The position numbers were made by a program, and so were the translations under genes. The notes under the pieces were generated by a model. It was not told where the DNA came from. It was given only the letters and a program-made list of their open reading frames with translations, and searched no databases. From positions 125,166-189,165 of the forward strand of contig NZ_KB235903.1 of assembly GCF_000332155.1 (NCBI RefSeq): DNA of 64,000 nt, given 5' to 3'. Shown here piece after piece: positions 17,836 through 27,323 of the stretch. The DNA comes from Kamptonema formosum PCC 6407. Lineage in GTDB: Bacteria; Cyanobacteriota; Cyanobacteriia; Cyanobacteriales; Microcoleaceae. Every line of letters starts with the position of its first letter. Position 1 is the stretch's first letter.

Positions 17836-18795
17836 ATGCCTACCTACCCTGGAATTTCTAGCGAAGCTTTTCGGCATCCCCTCGACCGACAAGCAGAAGA
17901 AGCCTTACGCAGCGTCCCTGGATTTGACATGATTGCCAGCCAATTTGTAGAATTCGTCTATGAGCGGCCGCAATTTGTTTATCTAATGGGCAATAGCATT
18001 CAAGTTGGGCCGCGCCAATATGCCAGCATTTATCATATATTTAGGGAATGCGTACAAGATTTAGATATCTTCCCAGAGCCATCTTTATTTGTTTCCCAAA
18101 ATCCCCAAGTTAACAGCTATGCTCTCGGAAAAAATAATCCCTATATTGTATTAAATACGGGTCTTTTAGACTTAGTAAATGAGGAAGAACTGCGCTCAGT
18201 TATCGCTCACGAATTGGGACATATTAAGTGCGGTCATCCAATTTTAACTCAAATGGCGATGTGGGCGATGAACCTTGCCTCAATGATTGGTGAAGTCACT
18301 TTTGGTATCGGAAATATCGTCAATAGCGGTTTAATTTTCGCCTTTTATGAGTGGCGGCGGAAGGCAGAATTATCAGCCGACCGTGCTGCTTTGCTAGTGA
18401 CAGATGATATTAACTGCGTAATGAATACGATGATGAAAATTTCGGGAGTTAGCACTAAATACGCTCACGAATGCAGTTTGCAAGAGTTTATTCGCCAATC
18501 TGATAACTATCAAGAACTAGACCAAGATAACCTCAACCAAGTTTATAAATTTTTACTCTACAATGGCGGACAGGGTGTGATGCTGAGCCATCCTTTTCCA
18601 GTGGAACGCTTGCGCTATCTCCGGGATTGGGCAAATTCTGAAGAATATCGCCAAATTCGCTTGGGAAACTATAAAAAGGCGGTATCTGAAGGTGCAGTTG
18701 ATGTGAAATCAGAGCAACCAAGCAGCGAAACGGAGGCGCTGCGGCGTGAAATTGAGGAGTTACAACGCGAGATTAACCGTTATAAGTCGCGCTGA
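17836..18795 (+). CDS. M48 family zinc metalloprotease
   Basis: 319 aa. The zinc motif is HELGH at residues 125-129 (SVIAHELGHIKCGH), with the third ligand in RKAELSADRAA. A hydrophobic stretch follows at about 140-168. There is no signal peptide. The C-terminus (about 295-319) is a charged coiled coil (EALRREIEELQREIN). This matches the peptidase_M48 proteins conserved in cyanobacteria and distinct from HtpX. Substrates unknown; protein quality control is likely. Confidence 0.88.
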   Translation: MPTYPGISSEAFRHPLDRQAEEALRSVPGFDMIASQFVEFVYERPQFVYLMGNSIQVGPRQYASIYHIFRECVQDLDIFPEPSLFVSQNPQVNSYALGKNNPYIVLNTGLLDLVNEEELRSVIAHELGHIKCGHPILTQMAMWAMNLASMIGEVTFGIGNIVNSGLIFAFYEWRRKAELSADRAALLVTDDINCVMNTMMKISGVSTKYAHECSLQEFIRQSDNYQELDQDNLNQVYKFLLYNGGQGVMLSHPFPVERLRYLRDWANSEEYRQIRLGNYKKAVSEGAVDVKSEQPSSETEALRREIEELQREINRYKSR

Positions 18796-18807
18796 GGAAT
18801 TACAACC

Positions 18808-18945
18808 GCCAAGGCGGTTAGGGGCTAGGGGCTAGGGGCTAGGGGCTAGGGAAAGAAGGGAAAGAATAGGAAGAATAGGAAGAAGGGAATAGAATCAGCG
18901 AGTTTGGTGGAACTCAAAACGTCCTAACCACCTTGGCAGTTGCTA
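18808..18945. repeat. Heptamer array (ggggcta) inside an inverted repeat
   Basis: Arms aaccgccaaggcggtta and taaccaccttggcagtt enclose about four copies of ggggcta and purine-rich aggaagaa repeats. It lies between the M48 protease and the DUF4359 gene; nothing coding is seen. Confidence 0.8.
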
Positions 18946-19049
18946 TACTAGCTGATTTAACGGATATTGTCATGCGTAATCTGAATCCTGAAATATGTCT
19001 TCAGAGATGTGTAGTCAAAAAAAGTACAACTTAACTAGGTAAGGTAAAA

Positions 19050-19457
19050 ATGATTAGTGATAAAGATTTTAACGATCGCAAAGAGACATCTAATTCTAGC
19101 CACAATCTTGGGAAAGGCGCGATCGTACTGGCGATTGTTGCTGTGGTGATGGGATTTACTAATCCTCCCAGAGAAGAATATCTCAGTTATGCTTCAGGCG
19201 CAATGGCAACAGAACTGCAAAAGTCTATGTGCAAAGAGTCTCGCGTACCTGAATTTTTAGGCAGTTTTGCAGAAACTTTAGTTGGCGCTTGTAAAAGTGT
19301 ACTAACTTCGGAACGCGGTACTATAGAACTTTTAATTGACAATTCAACGCACCGCCAGAATTTAATCATCTTCAGTATTTACACCACTGAAGTTGTGGGT
19401 AAAAAGTACCATACAATCGGAGCTTTTGGTAATTTCTTAACTATTGCTGCTAAATAG
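19050..19457 (+). CDS. DUF4359 family protein
   Basis: 135 aa with a single hydrophobic N-terminal segment (KGAIVLAIVAVVMGFTNP, residues 24-41), followed directly by NPPREEYLSYA, the signature of the DUF4359 family found mainly in cyanobacteria. It has two cysteines in KSMCKES and GACKS. Probably anchored in the membrane with a periplasmic or thylakoid-lumen domain. The ATG follows aggtaagg. Function unknown. Confidence 0.8.
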   Translation: MISDKDFNDRKETSNSSHNLGKGAIVLAIVAVVMGFTNPPREEYLSYASGAMATELQKSMCKESRVPEFLGSFAETLVGACKSVLTSERGTIELLIDNSTHRQNLIIFSIYTTEVVGKKYHTIGAFGNFLTIAAK

Positions 19458-19627
19458 GAGAACAAAAAATACCCTTACATTAGCTTTAGTTCTACTAATT
19501 TTGATCTTAGTATTTTGTGCTTTATTTGGGCTTTGAATTTGTTTAACTCTCGTAACCCCTCTTTTCCCCTTCTTCCCCTAGCCCCTAGCCCCTCTTAAAT
19601 CGCGTTGTTCGTCTTGATAATCCAGAA

Positions 19628-19653
19628 AGCCCCCGTTATCTTCAACAGGGGCT
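19628..19653. terminator. Hairpin terminator downstream of atpC
   Basis: agcccc...ggggct hairpin between convergent DUF4359 and atpC genes. It could serve either strand. The heptamer units cccctag precede it. Confidence 0.5.
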
Positions 19654-19677
19654 AACTTGGGAAATATTCAAACTTTG

Positions 19678-20085
19678 TTAAATCATGCCACCTGCGGCTT
19701 GAAAACGTGCTCTTGCTCGTTTCAGAGCTTGCTTGGCTTGAATTTTTTCTTGTGCCGATCCATTATCAGCTTTTTGGAAACGGGCTTCGGCTTCAGTGTA
19801 AGCTGTACGAGCGGCTTCTTTGTCAATGGTTTCGCCTTTTTCGGCTCCATTGACAAGGATAGTAACTTCATTTTCTTCGACTTCTGCAAAACCGCCCATG
19901 AGTGCGATCGCGACCCAGTTTTTACCGGGGCGCACGCGCATCACGCCAGTATCCAAAGCTGTCAGCAAAGGAGCGTGACCGCTTAAAATACCTAGTTGAC
20001 CAGTAGTGCTAGGCAGAATTACTTCATCAGCACTAGAATCCCAGACAGTTCTATCTGGGGCAATTACGCGCACCTTTAATGTCAT
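19678..20085 (-). CDS. atpC: ATP synthase F1 epsilon subunit
   Basis: 135 aa, full length. [25 protein letters not shown] begins the beta-sandwich domain, [19 protein letters not shown] is the family signature, and the C-terminal helical hairpin (about 90-130, [10 protein letters not shown]) regulates ATP hydrolysis. It lies 246 bases downstream of atpD on the same strand, with only repeats between. In cyanobacteria atpD-atpC usually form a unit apart from the main atp operon, as here. Confidence 0.95.
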   Translation of the reverse strand: MTLKVRVIAPDRTVWDSSADEVILPSTTGQLGILSGHAPLLTALDTGVMRVRPGKNWVAIALMGGFAEVEENEVTILVNGAEKGETIDKEAARTAYTEAEARFQKADNGSAQEKIQAKQALKRARARFQAAGGMI

Positions 20086-20331
20086 AAATTGGTTATTGGT
20101 TAGTTGTTATTGGTTAATGGTTAGTCGTTGGTAGTTGGTGGTTAGTAGTTAGCTAGTTGTTAGCTAGTTGTTAGTGGTTAATAGTTTATTTTTGTTAATG
20201 ACATTGTCATTAGCTATCTTTAATTCTAAGAACAACTAACAACCAACAACTAACCATTAACAACCAACAACCAACAACCAACAACTAACAGTTAACAGTT
20301 AACAGTTAACAGTTAACAGTTAACCATTAGC
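20086..20331. repeat. Heptamer arrays between atpD and atpC
   Basis: Two arrays in opposite orientation: ggttagt/tggttat-type units next to atpC, and caactaa/caaccaa then about five copies of cagttaa next to atpD. They flank a short AT-rich centre and could fold into one long hairpin in the atpD-atpC transcript. Confidence 0.85.
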
Positions 20332-22127
<1,796 letters not shown>

Positions 22128-22221
22128 CAGCCAAGTTACCATTCTGATAGTATGATTATTATAAGAAGCATAAATCTTTGTAGCCAAGTTATAGTTCCGA
22201 TAGTATGATAATTATAAGGAG
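22128..22221 (+). promoter_or_regulatory. Duplicated promoter/operator upstream of a toxin-antitoxin pair
   Basis: Two imperfect 41-base direct copies, 53 bases apart: agccaagtta...gatagtatgat.attataag.ag. Each contains tatgat, a plausible -10, and a short AT dyad (attataa). The second copy ends about 85 bases before the antitoxin start. Direct repeats upstream of an antitoxin are typical autoregulator sites, but this is inferred. Confidence 0.5.
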
Positions 22222-22305
22222 ACTAAAGTTAAATTGAATGAAAAAATTATAACATCAATTATCGGCATATTTTTTTTTGAAAATTAATTACAAATAAGGA
22301 AACCC

Positions 22306-22788
22306 ATGCTGGAAACTATTATCAAGTATTTTGTCTATGCAACAAAAGGCTATATCACAAAAACGCAGTTAATCAAGTTTTTGTATTTAGCCGATCTTTA
22401 TTCTGTCAAGTGGACAGGAAAGCAGCTTACTGAGCTAAATTGGCGTTATTATCACTATGGCCCTTGGAACGAAGACATAGATGCAGCTTTAAATCAAATG
22501 GATGGCAAAGATATTTCTCTAGAATTACAGGGAGAAACGATATTAATTAAACTCGCTGTTACTTCGGGTAATGTGAATGACTTGGAGTTGCCTTTAGGTC
22601 TGAAGCTAATGCTTGACAACATCAGAAGAGAATGGGCTGGTGCAGGACAGGATAAAGTAAATCAGTTACTAGATTACGTTTATAGCACTGCTCCAATGCT
22701 TGAGGTTAAAGATAGCCATAAGCCAGAGGAAAAGGTGCGGCTAAATCTTTTTAAAGAAAGAGAAAAGTTAATCGGTGAATTGGGGTGA
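22306..22788 (+). CDS. panA: Panacea-domain antitoxin (DUF4065, PanA/SocA-like)
   Basis: 160 aa with the Panacea core: YFVYATKGYITKTQLIKFLYLADLYS near residues 5-30, WRYYHYGPWNEDIDAAL near 46-62, and a helical C-terminus (VNQLLDYVYSTAPM). Panacea proteins are antitoxins paired with many unrelated toxins. Here the next frame overlaps or abuts it and encodes a MazF/PemK-like protein. The start follows aaggaaac at a good distance. It presumably binds and neutralises the toxin. Confidence 0.85.
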   Translation: MLETIIKYFVYATKGYITKTQLIKFLYLADLYSVKWTGKQLTELNWRYYHYGPWNEDIDAALNQMDGKDISLELQGETILIKLAVTSGNVNDLELPLGLKLMLDNIRREWAGAGQDKVNQLLDYVYSTAPMLEVKDSHKPEEKVRLNLFKEREKLIGELG

Positions 22789-23404
22789 GCAAGTGGCTGG
22801 GAAAAAACCGCGCCAAGGTTGGATTTATTTTATCAATCCCTATAGAGTATCTATTCGTTGCAAACTAGGGCATAATCATATTTATGACTTAAATGAGCCA
22901 GGGGAAATTGAATGCAAAACTAACTCTTGCACCCAGATAATTAATTCCAGTAGGGTGTTCCGAGGAGAGCACCCTTATATTATTTGGACAAGTGACCAAT
23001 TTCAAGATGATGTTGAATATATACAAACTTTCACTGTGATTCCATTAACTTCACAAGAAACCTATAAAGGTTTACCAACAGCATATCCGATTAACTCTAC
23101 AAGCAAAAATGGTCTTTCTGCAAATTCCTTTGCTCTAGTACATCAGATATGTACTGTTGATGCTAACTGCTTTAAAGACTTACAAGGAAATTGGTCAGAC
23201 AGAATTGGACAATTGGATAAAGGAGATAAAGAAGCGATAGAGGAACGTTTAAAGTATTTTTTAAATCTTCAGGAAAGTCCTGGTGAAGATTGGTTTGCTC
23301 AAAATGCGTCCATAGAACTTTTACAGAAGGTATTTGATTATCTACCCGATAAAGAAACAAAAAGTAATGCCATAGAAAAACTAATAGATAATCTCGGATT
23401 ATAA
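22775..23404 (+). CDS. MazF/PemK-like toxin with a Cys/His insertion
   Basis: 209 aa from a GTG overlapping the antitoxin by 14 bases; a second GTG at 22793, just after the antitoxin stop with a ggggtgag site, is an equally good start. MazF-fold features are PRQGWIYF (strand 1), RGEHPYIIWTSDQF, FTVIPLTSQ, SFALVHQICTVD and a helix near KEAIEERLKYFL. Between strand 1 and RGEHP is an insert of about 37 residues with C29, H33, H35, C47 and C52, which could bind zinc. MazF toxins are ribosome-independent mRNA interferases; activity here is inferred. Confidence 0.78.
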   Translation: MNWGEQVAGKKPRQGWIYFINPYRVSIRCKLGHNHIYDLNEPGEIECKTNSCTQIINSSRVFRGEHPYIIWTSDQFQDDVEYIQTFTVIPLTSQETYKGLPTAYPINSTSKNGLSANSFALVHQICTVDANCFKDLQGNWSDRIGQLDKGDKEAIEERLKYFLNLQESPGEDWFAQNASIELLQKVFDYLPDKETKSNAIEKLIDNLGL

Positions 23405-23625
23405 TAAGTTACAGGTATGCGATCGCGATCGCATCTTCAACATTTAAGTTGATTTCCTAAACAGTGAAGTTAATTTTCTGAAATCAAAAATAGGTATGAT
23501 GAATGAGAATCACTGTTAATCAAAATGTATTTGTCTTAGAATCTTGATATTGATCTGCTCCTCTTCTAAAAAAATAGTGCTATATTAAATACAACCATCT
23601 ACTGACTATTGGAGGAACCTTAAAT

Positions 23626-23796
23626 ATGAATCCTAAGATATTTGAAATTGTGGCTCATAGTTGTTTCTTCGGTTTAATCGGTGCCATCGTAGTATTTTAT
23701 CTCTGGCCATCAGATGTAAAAAAGTTTATTAAATCTTTCTGGAACGAAACTCCCACTGAAATCATCTCCTCTCCTAGTCCCATTCATAGTCCCTAA
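23626..23796 (+). CDS. Small single-span membrane protein
   Basis: 56 aa preceded by a strong ggagga site nine bases upstream. One hydrophobic helix (residues 12-28, SCFFGLIGAIVVFYLW) is followed by a basic stretch (DVKKFIKSFW) and a Ser/Pro-rich tail. It could be a complex-associated small membrane protein or a type I-like toxin; nothing in the sequence decides. The good ribosome-binding site and membrane helix support that it is real. Confidence 0.55.
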   Translation: MNPKIFEIVAHSCFFGLIGAIVVFYLWPSDVKKFIKSFWNETPTEIISSPSPIHSP

Positions 23797-23906
23797 TTCT
23801 CCTAATAGCAACCCTACAAGGTGGCGTTGAGGAGATTAACTTTGCAGATTCTTAGAAATCAAATCCTAAACCACAATATTTTTAGCTAATTCAGAGGCTC
23901 TATACT

Positions 23907-24362
23907 ATGGTTGATTTAGGTTTTACACATATTGCACTTGCAGTTAAAGATGTAGATGCAAGCATTGCCTTTTATACCCAGTACGCTCGAATGCAAGTAG
24001 TCCATCGTCGGATAGATCGGATGTCTCAAGTAGATGTAGCTTGGGTTAGCGATTTAACTAGACCATTTGTCATCGTGTTAATTAAAACGGAGCGAGTAGA
24101 AGGATCTCTTTTGCCTCAGTCTCACCTGGGTATTGCTTGTGAAAGTCGCGATGAAGTTAAGCAACTTTGCGATCGCGCTCAGTCAGAAGGAATTCTTTTA
24201 GAAGGGCCCAATGATTGGGGCGCTCCTGTTGGTTATTGGGCTTATATCCGCGATCCAGATAGTCATACGCTGGAAATTTCCTACGGACAAGAGGTGCGAT
24301 TTACTATCGAACAAATAACTGAAAATAGTAATCCCGCTTTCAATGTGATTGTCACCGATTGA
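23907..24362 (+). CDS. VOC-superfamily (glyoxalase/dioxygenase-like) protein
   Basis: 151 aa with the two beta-alpha-beta-beta-beta modules of the VOC fold. FTHIALAVKDVDASIAFYTQ starts module 1 with H8; HLGIACES carries the second metal-type His near residue 72; DPDSHTLEISYG ends with the Glu ligand near 130. It may be a metal-dependent isomerase, lyase or dioxygenase; the substrate is unknown. It converges with the PadR gene. Confidence 0.85.
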   Translation: MVDLGFTHIALAVKDVDASIAFYTQYARMQVVHRRIDRMSQVDVAWVSDLTRPFVIVLIKTERVEGSLLPQSHLGIACESRDEVKQLCDRAQSEGILLEGPNDWGAPVGYWAYIRDPDSHTLEISYGQEVRFTIEQITENSNPAFNVIVTD

Positions 24363-24366
24363 TAAG

Positions 24367-24393
24367 TGGCCAGTTTCAAGCTGAAACTGGCCA
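24367..24393. terminator. Hairpin between convergent VOC and PadR genes
   Basis: tggccagtttca...tgaaactggcca, a 12-base perfect stem with a three-base loop directly after the VOC stop. There is no T run. Confidence 0.55.
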
Positions 24394-24481
24394 GTGTGTG
24401 AAGCGAAGGCGGGTGCCCGCGCCTAAGATATGGAGATTTCGCAGGGAATAATTCAATCAGCTTCCAAGAAGACTGTCTCAC

Positions 24482-25120
24482 TTATTTCTCAGCAAGAATC
24501 CCATAAATATCTCGTTTAGCTTGGTCTAAAAGCTCGCGCACCCGACTCATTCGCTCCACATTGCCACCGCGAGCAACTTGCATGACAGCAGCACCTAATT
24601 CTGTTGCTACATTTCGCAACTCAATTAACTCTTGGGGTTTACCCATCATTACGGTTTTGAAGGCCTCCCAAGGAGAGTCTGAATTTTCCTGTTGGGTACG
24701 CTCTGCCAAGAGTTGTCTACCCTCATCGGTAATGGTGTAAATCTTCTTACCGCCTTCCTGTGTGCTGTTGAGATAGCCACCATCCTCCAGCATTTGGAGT
24801 GTTGGATATACTGAACCGGGACTGAGACGACGGAAACCACCATTGCGGGTTTCCATTTCTTTGATCAGATCGTAACCATGAGCCGGGTGCTCGGATAACA
24901 ATTCCAGCAGGATGAATTTGATGTCTCCCCGACGAGTCCGGTGTTCATCTCCCCACCCACGACCAAATCCTTGATCCCCAAAGTGTTTGCCATGATGGCC
25001 GTGATGAGGCCTACCACGCTCTTTGCCATGCTGGAACCAATAACTGATAAACGATAGATCCTCTTCACTGACTCCTGCGGATACAAGTGTCGGAAAGTCA
25101 AAACGAAAGCGTCTAAACAT
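24482..25120 (-). CDS. PadR-family transcriptional regulator with His-rich N-terminus
   Basis: 212 aa. The N-terminal 60 residues contain a His/Gly-rich stretch (HHGHHGKH, residues 39-46). The PadR winged helix runs from about 63 to 140 with RRGDIKFILLELLSEHPAHG, SPGSVYPTLQMLEDGGYL and YTITDEGRQ. The C-terminal helices (170-210) resemble the dimerisation part. The architecture matches the E. coli nickel-responsive regulator YqjI, so metal sensing is plausible. A palindrome 37 bases upstream is a likely autoregulatory operator. The regulated partner gene is not evident. Confidence 0.88.
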   Translation of the reverse strand: MFRRFRFDFPTLVSAGVSEEDLSFISYWFQHGKERGRPHHGHHGKHFGDQGFGRGWGDEHRTRRGDIKFILLELLSEHPAHGYDLIKEMETRNGGFRRLSPGSVYPTLQMLEDGGYLNSTQEGGKKIYTITDEGRQLLAERTQQENSDSPWEAFKTVMMGKPQELIELRNVATELGAAVMQVARGGNVERMSRVRELLDQAKRDIYGILAEK

Positions 25121-25156
25121 ATCTAAGTGAATCCAAAATCAACTTTCTTTACTATA

Positions 25157-25176
25157 CGACATATCGCGATATATCG
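25157..25176. promoter_or_regulatory. Palindromic operator upstream of the PadR gene
   Basis: cgacatatcgcgatatatcg is a 20-base dyad with a single mismatched pair, centred on tcgcga. Its position upstream of a PadR gene suggests self-repression; this is inferred. Confidence 0.6.
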
Positions 25177-25252
25177 GCATAGACTTAGATGAAGATTTGT
25201 AAAGATATGGTTGAGGGCGGAATTTTAGGGTGATTTGGGGCCAGCTTGGTCA

Positions 25253-25290
25253 AGACTTACGCATTACTGAGGTAACGCCGCCATCCTAGA
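25253..25290. repeat. Half copy of the gtaacgccgcc repeat
   Basis: gacttacgca...ggtaacgccgccatc matches the left end of the copy at 28489-28520 but lacks the right arm. The rest of the gap up to trpC shows no gene; the reverse-strand frame that runs into trpC is a shadow. Confidence 0.6.
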
Positions 25291-25490
25291 GGTCAAGTCA
25301 CTGCGTTTAGAAAGGGGTCGTACTACGATCGTGCATAAGTTTTGACCAAACTCATCAACGCTAGACTCATCAATTCCCAGACGAAACTTAACCAGTGCGA
25401 TCGCCCGACATAAATATGCCGCCAGACGATAAAAGTCCAGTCCAGAAATACGTTGAAACCTGTTGCGATCGCCTGGTAAACTAAATATCT

Positions 25491-26384
25491 ATGATTGAAA
25501 TCCGCCGCCGTCGCCCCAACCCAGCCGTGTCCGTACTCTACCTCAGCTACCAGGTAGCAGTACCCGATGACAAACCCCGCCACATCCTAGAAGAAATAGT
25601 CTGGCAAAAAGAAATAGAAGTTGCCCAGATGCGCGATCGCACTCCCTTAGCCGAGCTCCAAAAACAAGCAGCTAAAATATCCCCTCCCCGCGATTTCCTA
25701 GCCGCACTGCGCCATAGCAAAACTAAACCCGCTGTCATTGCTGAAGTCAAAAAAGCTTCACCCAGTAAAGGCGTAATTAGAGAAGATTTTGACCCCGCCG
25801 CGATCGCACTTGCCTACCAACAAGGCGGCGCTAGCTGCATATCCGTCCTCACCGATGTAAAATTCTTTCAAGGTAGTTTCGATAACTTAGCAATTGTTCG
25901 CTCGACCGTTGAAGTGCCCCTACTTTGCAAAGATTTCCTGATTTACCCTTACCAAATTTACCTCGCCCGCGTCCGAGGAGCCGATGCCGTACTGCTAATC
26001 GCCTCCATCCTTTCTGACAAAGACATACAGTATTTTGTCAAAATTGTCAAAGCTCTGGGGATGAGTGCACTAATCGAAGTTCACACCCTCGAAGAACTAG
26101 ATCGCGTATTGACCATAGAAGGCGTAAACCTCATAGGCATCAACAACCGCAACCTCGAAGATTTTACCGTCAATCTGGAAACTACCAGCCAACTTTTAGC
26201 CGCACGGGGTAGCGAAATCCGCGATCGCGATATCTTAGTTGTAAGCGAGTCAGGATTGCACGTACCCGCAGACTTGGCCCTCGTGGTTAGTGCTGGGGCT
26301 CAAGCCGTCCTGATCGGCGAATCTCTAGTGAAACAGCCCGATATTGCCCAAGCTTTAACAAAACTTACCCGCCCAGCCACCTGA
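25491..26384 (+). CDS. trpC: Indole-3-glycerol phosphate synthase
   Basis: TIM-barrel enzyme of tryptophan synthesis, 297 aa. The N-terminal extension [17 protein letters not shown] is typical of cyanobacterial TrpC. Catalytic features are [13 protein letters not shown] (Lys on strand 1), [13 protein letters not shown] (Lys on strand 3), [21 protein letters not shown] and LIGESLV for phosphate. No other trp gene adjoins it, as is common in cyanobacteria. Confidence 0.96.
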   Translation: MIEIRRRRPNPAVSVLYLSYQVAVPDDKPRHILEEIVWQKEIEVAQMRDRTPLAELQKQAAKISPPRDFLAALRHSKTKPAVIAEVKKASPSKGVIREDFDPAAIALAYQQGGASCISVLTDVKFFQGSFDNLAIVRSTVEVPLLCKDFLIYPYQIYLARVRGADAVLLIASILSDKDIQYFVKIVKALGMSALIEVHTLEELDRVLTIEGVNLIGINNRNLEDFTVNLETTSQLLAARGSEIRDRDILVVSESGLHVPADLALVVSAGAQAVLIGESLVKQPDIAQALTKLTRPAT

Positions 26385-26583
26385 GAGTCTTGACAAAGAG
26401 CTAAAATTCTGGTAATAGGTGGTAATATCCAATCCTATTCTTGCGATTGTCATGGCAATTAATAGCAGAAAAAAGAGCGATCGCCATTTTTCATTGTAAG
26501 CAAAGCAAAGCAATCGTAAGGAGTAAGATTTCTGCTCTCTTTATAACTCGCAATGACTACTAAGTAGATAGACCGAATTAAAG

Positions 26584-26657
26584 GTAAGGTGGGCGCTCGC
26601 CGACAACCATTTATTAGCGATAAGTTACAATTTTTGGGCGGCGAGCGCCCACCCTAC
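26584..26657. repeat. Palindromic repeat, gtaaggtgggcgctcgcc family
   Basis: Arms gtaaggtgggcgctcgcc and ggcgagcgcccaccctac, the best-preserved of three copies. A cccctag run follows before the next gene. The rest of the gap after trpC shows no gene. Confidence 0.9.
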
Positions 26658-26750
26658 AAGCTAATTTTATTCCCTTGTTACCCTTCTTCCCTAGCCCTGA
26701 GCATCGTAGCCCCTAGCCCCTCTTCCGCTAATTGAGGTAGATCGCCTTTC

Positions 26751-27014
26751 ATGGAGCAAATTCCCCTTCCTTCCCACATACATTATGAACTATTACTGCA
26801 ACTTCTAGAGCGCAAAACATTGTTTGCTGTCAGCCTAAAATCTCCCCAGCAAGAACAAGTCCAACAACTGATAGTCACCCTCCGCAAAGCCGTCGCTCAG
26901 CAAAAGCAACTCGAAGAAAGTTGCAAACGCTCTAACTTACCAGTAGAATACCTCTGGTCACTCAATGAAATCAAAGCTGAGTCAGTTGAGGGAGAAGTAA
27001 AAATTAAAGATTAA
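26751..27014 (+). CDS. Small conserved cyanobacterial protein (DUF5340-like)
   Basis: 87 aa, mostly helical: PLPSHIHYELLLQLLERKTLFAV, then a Gln-rich helix (QQEQVQQLIVTLRKAVAQQKQLEE). I recall this N-terminal pattern from the cyanobacterial DUF5340 family; a domain search would confirm it. No membrane segment or signal. Function unknown. Confidence 0.7.
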   Translation: MEQIPLPSHIHYELLLQLLERKTLFAVSLKSPQQEQVQQLIVTLRKAVAQQKQLEESCKRSNLPVEYLWSLNEIKAESVEGEVKIKD

Positions 27015-27198
27015 AAATTCAAAGATTAAAAATTAAATACTAAGAAGTGTGGAATTTTTGATTATAATTGCTATGACAATCATCAATAATTTTTAATTAA
27101 AAATTTATAAATTGAAGTTTTTTAACGATATAGCAACCTTCTTGGTAGTTAGGACATTCTAGTTTCCTTAAACCCTTAATTCTCTTCCCTTCTTCCTC

Positions 27199-27240
27199 TT
27201 CTTCCCTAGTCCCTAGCCCCTAGCCCCTAGCCCCTAACCG
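27199..27240. repeat. Heptamer array (cccctag) upstream of the aminotransferase
   Basis: Four to five units of cccctag/tccctag followed by ccgctgaaagcgg, a short hairpin. The preceding 180 bases are AT-rich with attaaaaatt repeats and no gene. Confidence 0.85.
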
Positions 27241-27323
27241 CTGAAAGCGGTTGCGATAATTTAGGCAAAAACTGATTTAGGATTGCTATAGTTACTAACG
27301 ATTGAATTAGGACAGACAACATC

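Noticed and set aside
20086-20331. Possible replication origin because of repeated short motifs
   Set aside because: Units do not match DnaA boxes, and similar arrays lie between many other genes.
25323-25583. 86-codon minus-strand frame overlapping the trpC start
   Set aside because: The Tyr/Trp-rich sequence is antisense to conserved TrpC N-terminal codons; no ribosome-binding site.
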